Assembly (NCBI GenBank): GCA_019634575.1
Contig: JAHCAY010000002.1
Span: 606,897-670,896, forward strand
DNA from: Candidatus Didemnitutus sp.
GTDB lineage: Bacteria; Verrucomicrobiota; Verrucomicrobiia; Opitutales; Opitutaceae
Direction: 5' to 3'
DNA: 64,000 bases
Positions within the stretch are counted from its first letter, which is position 1, and each line of letters opens with the position of its first letter. Positions 60,109 through 64,000 of the stretch are shown here, piece after piece. Under the pieces are notes generated by a model. That model made no database searches, was not told where the DNA came from, and saw only the letters and a list, made by a program, of their open reading frames with translations. A program made the position numbers and the translations under genes.

Positions 60109-60360
60109 TTACTTCAGGACCGGGTTGAACGGCGGCTCGGACGAGCCGCGCACAACGCGGAGCGCGAGGTCGAACTGCGCGCAGACGTCCTCGGCATCGT
60201 GACGCGCGAGCGCGAACGCCATGAGCGTCTTCGCGTCGATGACCGGCTTGGCTTTGCCCGACGTCGGGTTGATTTCACCGAGTCGTTGATTGAGTTCGTC
60301 GGCCGCCTGGTAGAATTCGGCCGCCACGGTCTCGGGAATTTGAATGCTGAGGGAGATCAT
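60109..60360 (-). CDS. 83-residue protein of unknown function
   Basis: The ATG overlaps the stop of the GspM-like gene (ATGA). The protein starts with an amphipathic strand (MISLSIQIPETVAAEFYQAA) and continues as helices up to VVRGSSEPPFNP. It might form a small ribbon-helix-helix-like or structural domain, but this is not established. No signal peptide. Confidence 0.6.
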   Translation of the reverse strand: MISLSIQIPETVAAEFYQAADELNQRLGEINPTSGKAKPVIDAKTLMAFALARHDAEDVCAQFDLALRVVRGSSEPPFNPVLK

Positions 60361-61058
60361 GTTCTGAGGGGGTTGAATTGAAATGAACGGAGGTTGGAAC
60401 GAACGCCGGCCGAGTGCGGAGGGTCGGGTCGGAATGCAGCGGAGACCGAGTCCGGAGCCGGAACCGGGCGGCGCAGCCATCCGGTGAAGGCGGAGGAACG
60501 GCGGAGCGAAGGGCCGAGCCCGATCTTCCGCACCGGTTCCGGCCCCGACGCCTCCGGGAGCGGCGCGCCGGCGGGCCGGCGCGTGGCTCCCGAAGTTTCC
60601 TGCACCACGATTTCGACGCGCTCGATGGTGCGTTGTCGGCGGGTGCCGGCCGATTGGATGGCCAAGGAAAAAATCGAGGTGCGTTGCTCGATCCGCTCGA
60701 CCAATTGGAGGACTTCGGTCCAAGTTGGCGGTGGCCCTCCACTCCGGGTCAGCCGAACCTGCGGCGTCCTGCCGCTATCCACGGGCACCGATTCGCTGAT
60801 CCATCCCGGCGGGAGTTTTCCCAGACCTTGGGCGTCGCCGCTCTGAACCTGCGATGCCGTCGCTCGGAGGCGCTGCACCGTGGCGTTGTCGAAACGCGCA
60901 AGGGCGCTTCGTTCTGATTCCAGCCTGGCCAACTCCACAGTGGGACCCTCTGAGAACTGAGGACGCACCTGCTTGAGTGCGACCATCGCGCCTACGAGCA
61001 TCAGACTGAAGGCGAGAATGCCCCAACGCTGATTCGTAACTTGGTGGAGCAGCTTCAT
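60357..61058 (-). CDS. GspM/PilO-like inner-membrane pilus assembly protein
   Basis: A 233-residue protein with a short cytoplasmic start, one membrane helix (WGILAFSLMLVGAMVAL) and a periplasmic part with a coiled coil (VELARLESERSALARFDNATVQRLRA) followed by a ferredoxin-like region (WTEVLQLVERIEQRTSIFSL). This layout fits GspM/PilO proteins, which pair with GspL/PilN in the inner-membrane platform. The last 60 residues are an unusual Pro/Arg/Ser-rich tail (LRRPVPAPDSVSAAFRP). Its ATG overlaps the upstream stop (ATGA). Confidence 0.65.
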   Translation of the reverse strand: MKLLHQVTNQRWGILAFSLMLVGAMVALKQVRPQFSEGPTVELARLESERSALARFDNATVQRLRATASQVQSGDAQGLGKLPPGWISESVPVDSGRTPQVRLTRSGGPPPTWTEVLQLVERIEQRTSIFSLAIQSAGTRRQRTIERVEIVVQETSGATRRPAGAPLPEASGPEPVRKIGLGPSLRRSSAFTGWLRRPVPAPDSVSAAFRPDPPHSAGVRSNLRSFQFNPLRT

Positions 61059-62293
61059 AGCCAAACCCCCTTGATGGAGAAATCAGCGGTGGGCATGGCA
61101 TGCTCCGCCGCGACCAGCTTCCACGGCAGGGCCGGCGTTCGGAACTGATCAATCCATCGGCGCCAGTCGTCGCCCGAAAGTCCGGCGGTGGAGACACCGC
61201 CGGACAGGGTGAAGCCAGTCTGATCGGCGCGGATGGACGTCATCACCACTTGGCGTGGCAGAGCTTGGCTCAGCGTCTTCAGCAGCAACGCGCAGTGCGA
61301 GCGTCGCAGTCCGGCTGCGGCGATTTCCGTTTCAAGCTTTGTGACCTCCGCTTGGTTGCGCCGCAATCCCTCCACCTCCGATTGCAGCCGGCCCACAGCT
61401 ACCGCTGCAATATCCGCTGCGCGACGATCTGCCCTCACGTCGAAACCGATCTGAACGGCCAGCAAAGCCGACGAAGCGAAGGCAATTGCTGTGACGCCGG
61501 TAACCAGCGGGCTGGCTCCAAGGCGCGAGGCCCGGGGCAGCATCTGGTTGGGATGGCTGAGGGAGAGGGTTTGGGCGGCACGGGCCACGCTTTCCCAGCC
61601 AAGATCAGTCCGCCCGGCTCGCTCGAGTCGAGCGACCTGGGCGGCGAGGCGTTGCCCTGCCTCATCGAATGCCGCGATGTAGAGCGCAGTATCGTCTCGC
61701 TCGAAGGCTTGCTGCACGGTGGTTGCGACCAGCTCCGCCGCCGGTTCTCCGCTTGCGGACCGGACCTCCCGCATGCCCGCCGGCGTGTGGCGGAAGATCA
61801 CCGCAAGGCCGGAAGCCACCGCAACGACCGTCAACGCCCCTGTGTCGGGCCAGTCGGTGGGAACGAAGTTAAGGGCGGAGGCCAGCGGCCATGCGCCCTC
61901 CACCACAACGCCGCCCGCCCGAAGGTCCGCCGCCAGCAGCTGCAGAAACGGTTCGGTCTCATAGTGCAGCAGGGTGTTGCCGCCGAAGATCGGCTCATAG
62001 CCCCAGGCGTAGTTGCCCTGGGCCAGCAGCGGGTGCTCCTCCTGCAAGGCAGCCTGAAGGGTCGCGCGGTTCCCCTGGGGGCACTCCACCGCGACGCTGG
62101 TCAGGAATGCAGGCTGGTAGAGCACGCGCAGCCGGGAGGGCCGACCGTGTTCTTCGAAGTGCTGCAAAAGGACCGCGGCAGCTTCGGCGATCGCTCCAAA
62201 GCCAAGTGGCTCGGTGCGACCGGTGATCCACCACCGGTTGCCCCAGAGCAAGGCGATGGCGGCCTCAGATCGCGGTGATGTAGACGTAGACAT
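61055..62293 (-). CDS. GspL/PilM-PilN-like platform protein
   Basis: A 412-residue protein: a soluble actin-like/GspL-type N-terminal domain (IALLWGNRWWITG, LRVLYQPAFLTSVAVECPQG), a single membrane helix (LVTGVTAIAFASSALLAVQI, about 263-282), and a periplasmic coiled coil plus ferredoxin-like domain (LQSEVEGLRRNQAEVTKLET, ALPRQVVMTSIRADQTGFTL). GspL and the PilM-PilN pair have this order. It would hold the assembly ATPase at the inner membrane. ATG at 62293 starts MSTSTSP; the first 29 bp overlap the pilin gene. Confidence 0.72.
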   Translation of the reverse strand: MSTSTSPRSEAAIALLWGNRWWITGRTEPLGFGAIAEAAAVLLQHFEEHGRPSRLRVLYQPAFLTSVAVECPQGNRATLQAALQEEHPLLAQGNYAWGYEPIFGGNTLLHYETEPFLQLLAADLRAGGVVVEGAWPLASALNFVPTDWPDTGALTVVAVASGLAVIFRHTPAGMREVRSASGEPAAELVATTVQQAFERDDTALYIAAFDEAGQRLAAQVARLERAGRTDLGWESVARAAQTLSLSHPNQMLPRASRLGASPLVTGVTAIAFASSALLAVQIGFDVRADRRAADIAAVAVGRLQSEVEGLRRNQAEVTKLETEIAAAGLRRSHCALLLKTLSQALPRQVVMTSIRADQTGFTLSGGVSTAGLSGDDWRRWIDQFRTPALPWKLVAAEHAMPTADFSIKGVWL

Positions 62294-63020
62294 CGGTGAC
62301 TCCATTGGCGGGAGCTGCAAAGGCCACGACGCCGGTGTCGCAGGCGGCGCCCTCAACGGGTGCGAGCTGGGCACCGTTCATGGTCACGGCCAGTTCATAG
62401 GCATCGCGCGCCGGACATGCCGGAATCACGAGATAGGCGACAACGCTGTTCGCGTTCAGGTTCGACGTGCCGTCGAGCCGGAAGTTCGCCCCAAGGGCGA
62501 CCGATGGCGCGAGCGCGGGATTGGCCGTGCGTGCCTCGATTCGGGTGACTCCCGACCAGTTGCGTTGAGGCACCGAGTCCGGCGTCATCACGAAGGCGAG
62601 CGACGCCTGATTCCAGGTGATCTCGTTACCGCTGCCGGCGGAGGCATAGGACTGGGTGCCCATGCGCAGCGAAAGCGGACGTTCAAGGCGGCCGGTGGCG
62701 AGGAGCACGGTGTCGAGCCGGGCGGCATTACCCTTCGCCGCGTCTGTGGCGCCGGTGAGCGCCGCACCGGATGTGGGCACGCCCGTGCCCTCAGTGCGCG
62801 GCAGACTGCCGTTGCCACCGGCGAGCGCGAGATAGTCGACGATGGCCGTCTTCAGGGCGTCCACCGTCTTGGCGACCTGTTGGACGCGGGCGGTGCGGAG
62901 GGCGTCGAAGCCTTTCGGCAGGAGCAGCCCGACCATCACGGCCACGATGGCGATGACGAGGACGAGTTCGAGAAGGGAGTAGCCCTTCGATTGGCGGATC
63001 TTGTTGAGATGATTCTTCAT
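62265..63020 (-). CDS. Type IV pilin/pseudopilin
   Basis: A 251-residue prepilin. The leader MKNHLNKIRQSKG is followed by the conserved hydrophobic helix YSLLELVLVIAIVAVMVGLL with Glu at position +5, as required for prepilin peptidase cleavage and subunit stacking. The C-terminal domain is beta-rich with a late disulphide-capable Cys pair (ACPARDAYEL and GAACDTGV). It is too long for a minor GspH-type pilin and may be the major subunit. It lies 49 bp after the assembly ATPase gene. Confidence 0.88.
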   Translation of the reverse strand: MKNHLNKIRQSKGYSLLELVLVIAIVAVMVGLLLPKGFDALRTARVQQVAKTVDALKTAIVDYLALAGGNGSLPRTEGTGVPTSGAALTGATDAAKGNAARLDTVLLATGRLERPLSLRMGTQSYASAGSGNEITWNQASLAFVMTPDSVPQRNWSGVTRIEARTANPALAPSVALGANFRLDGTSNLNANSVVAYLVIPACPARDAYELAVTMNGAQLAPVEGAACDTGVVAFAAPANGVTDVYVYITAI

Positions 63021-63069
63021 TGTGCTGTTGGTTTTGGTTGGGGGCCGCGGCCGCATAGCCCGTTGAAAA

Positions 63070-64000
63070 TCAGAGACCCCGTGCGACCTCCTCGACGGTG
63101 GTGAGCCCGGCCGCCGCGGCGTGCAGGCCGCTGCTCCACAGGGTGGGCAATCCTTCGCGGTCGCGGAGTGCGACCAGGTCTGCCAAGGGCGCGTCGGCGG
63201 TAATCAAGGGGATGAACTTCTTCGCCGGGATCACCTCATGGACGGCCAGCCGGCCCCGGAATCCTCGGCCGTGGCACGCTGCGCAACCGGTCGGTGCGTA
63301 GAACATCGCGTCCGCCATCGCGTGGCGCTCACGCAGCAGGCCATTCTCCGGATGCGTCTGCCGACAGGCCGGACACAGCCGACGCACCAAGCGCTGCGCG
63401 GCAACCAGACGGAGGGAAGCCGCAATCAGAAAACTCTCCACGCCGAGGTCCCGCAGGCGAGGTATCGCCGACAAGGCATCGTTCGTGTGCAGCGTGGAAA
63501 GGACGAGGTGCCCGGTGAGCGCGCCACGAATGGCAAGTTGAGCCGTCTCGGCGTCGCGCGTCTCGCCGACCAGCATGACATCGGGGTTCTGCCTCAGTAG
63601 CGCGCGCAACGATGCGGCAAACGTCAGTCCGATCTTCTCTCGGATCTCGGTTTGCCGGATCGCAGTGAATTCATATTCGACCGGGTCCTCCAATGTGTGG
63701 ATCACCCGGCCGCGGTGGTCCAAGGCATGCAGGGCCGCGTGCAGCGTCGTGGTCTTTCCCGAACCCGTTGGTCCGGTCAGCAGAATCAATCCCGCCGGAC
63801 CAGTCAGCGCATCCCGCATGGCCTGGGCTTGGACGGACGTGAGGCCCAGCTCATCGAGTGACTGCGCGGGCATCGTCTGGTCGAGAAGCCGAACGACCAG
63901 ATTTTCGCCATACACGGTGGGCACAGTGCTCAACCGCAGATGATAGCGCCGTCCTCCCTCCTTGAGCGTGGCGCGGCCATCTTGGGGAAGCCGGCGCTCC
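63070..64000 (-). CDS. GspE/PilB-type assembly ATPase, 5' end beyond window
   Basis: About 310 residues of the C-terminal part. Visible: ERRLPQDGRAT and YHLRLSTVP (His-box region), Walker A LTGPTGSGKTT, the Asp box LEDPVEYEF, Walker B LRQNPDVMLVGETRD, and the tetracysteine zinc motif CPAC...CAAC that distinguishes PilB/GspE from PilT. The coding frame is open to base 64000, so the N-terminal domain lies outside. The enzyme powers pseudopilus or pilus extension. It is the first visible gene of the minus-strand operon. Confidence 0.93.
   Translation of the reverse strand, partial: ERRLPQDGRATLKEGGRRYHLRLSTVPTVYGENLVVRLLDQTMPAQSLDELGLTSVQAQAMRDALTGPAGLILLTGPTGSGKTTTLHAALHALDHRGRVIHTLEDPVEYEFTAIRQTEIREKIGLTFAASLRALLRQNPDVMLVGETRDAETAQLAIRGALTGHLVLSTLHTNDALSAIPRLRDLGVESFLIAASLRLVAAQRLVRRLCPACRQTHPENGLLRERHAMADAMFYAPTGCAACHGRGFRGRLAVHEVIPAKKFIPLITADAPLADLVALRDREGLPTLWSSGLHAAAAGLTTVEEVARGL

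Noticed and set aside
1..64000. CRISPR array or tRNA/rRNA genes
   Set aside because: No regularly spaced direct repeats and no cloverleaf-forming or rRNA-like stretch were noticed on reading; a dedicated scan would be needed to exclude a divergent tRNA.

Overview
The window reads as chromosome from a GC-rich member of the Verrucomicrobiota, most likely Opitutaceae. This is inferred from the TonB-dependent receptors that begin 'ELSPF.V', the PEP-CTERM tails (VPEP followed by one membrane helix and WWRRR), the many sulfatases and carbohydrate esterases under LacI-type regulators, and the lipid A/outer-membrane enzymes. No rRNA, tRNA or CRISPR array was seen.

Layout. 0-4.8 kb (+): an EmrAB-TolC type efflux operon, a tiny lipoprotein-like ORF and a PagL-type lipid A deacylase. 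4.9-11.4 kb (-): one catabolic run read as hydrolase, sulfatase, small HTH-like protein, FucP-type sugar symporter and esterase. A secreted GH5 enzyme diverges from it at 11.6 kb. 12.9-19.3 kb: a phospholipase A (PldA-like) and, divergent from it, a yhiI-rbbA-yhhJ type ABC export operon. 19.3-19.8 kb has no recognisable gene. 19.8-25.3 kb (-): a hybrid histidine kinase, a LuxR-type response regulator and two paralogous PEP-CTERM surface proteins. 25.4-37.8 kb: a TonB-receptor relic, a CE6-like esterase, a TonB receptor divergent from a cytoplasmic-type sulfatase, a LacI regulator divergent from a sugar symporter, GH1 glucosidase, SulP transporter and the anaerobic sulfatase-maturing enzyme. 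37.9-40 kb: an eight-heme cytochrome with HEAT/TPR tail. 40.1-53.4 kb (+): a second catabolic cluster with SSS symporter, LacI regulator, mutarotase-like protein, two paralogous TonB receptors, carboxylesterase, sulfatase and hydrolase.

The first catabolic region behaves as one regulon. Three near-identical palindromes (arms TCGAAC/GTTCGA, 2-bp centre) lie in its three divergent intergenic regions, one of them directly in front of the LacI gene. Together the genes suggest uptake of a sulfated, acylated glycan through a TonB receptor, trimming by secreted GH5, esterases and sulfatases, import by MFS symporters, cytoplasmic GH1 and sulfatase action, sulfatase activation by the radical SAM maturase, and sulfate handling by SulP.

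53.5-64 kb is accessory DNA of different character: a degenerate receiver-domain protein, inverted-repeat structures, an IS21-type end with a broken istB, and a decapitated type 3 BREX phage-defence operon. That operon has a fused XRE-HTH/PD-(D/E)XK protein, BrxF, and a BrxC cut after about 651 residues at the IS junction. Beyond it lie a RadC and a compact operon combining type II secretion/type IV pilus parts (GspE-like ATPase running off the window, pilin, GspL-like, GspM-like) with four small unknown proteins. The nuclease-fused regulator of the BREX locus and the small-protein pilus operon are the best candidates for something not yet described.
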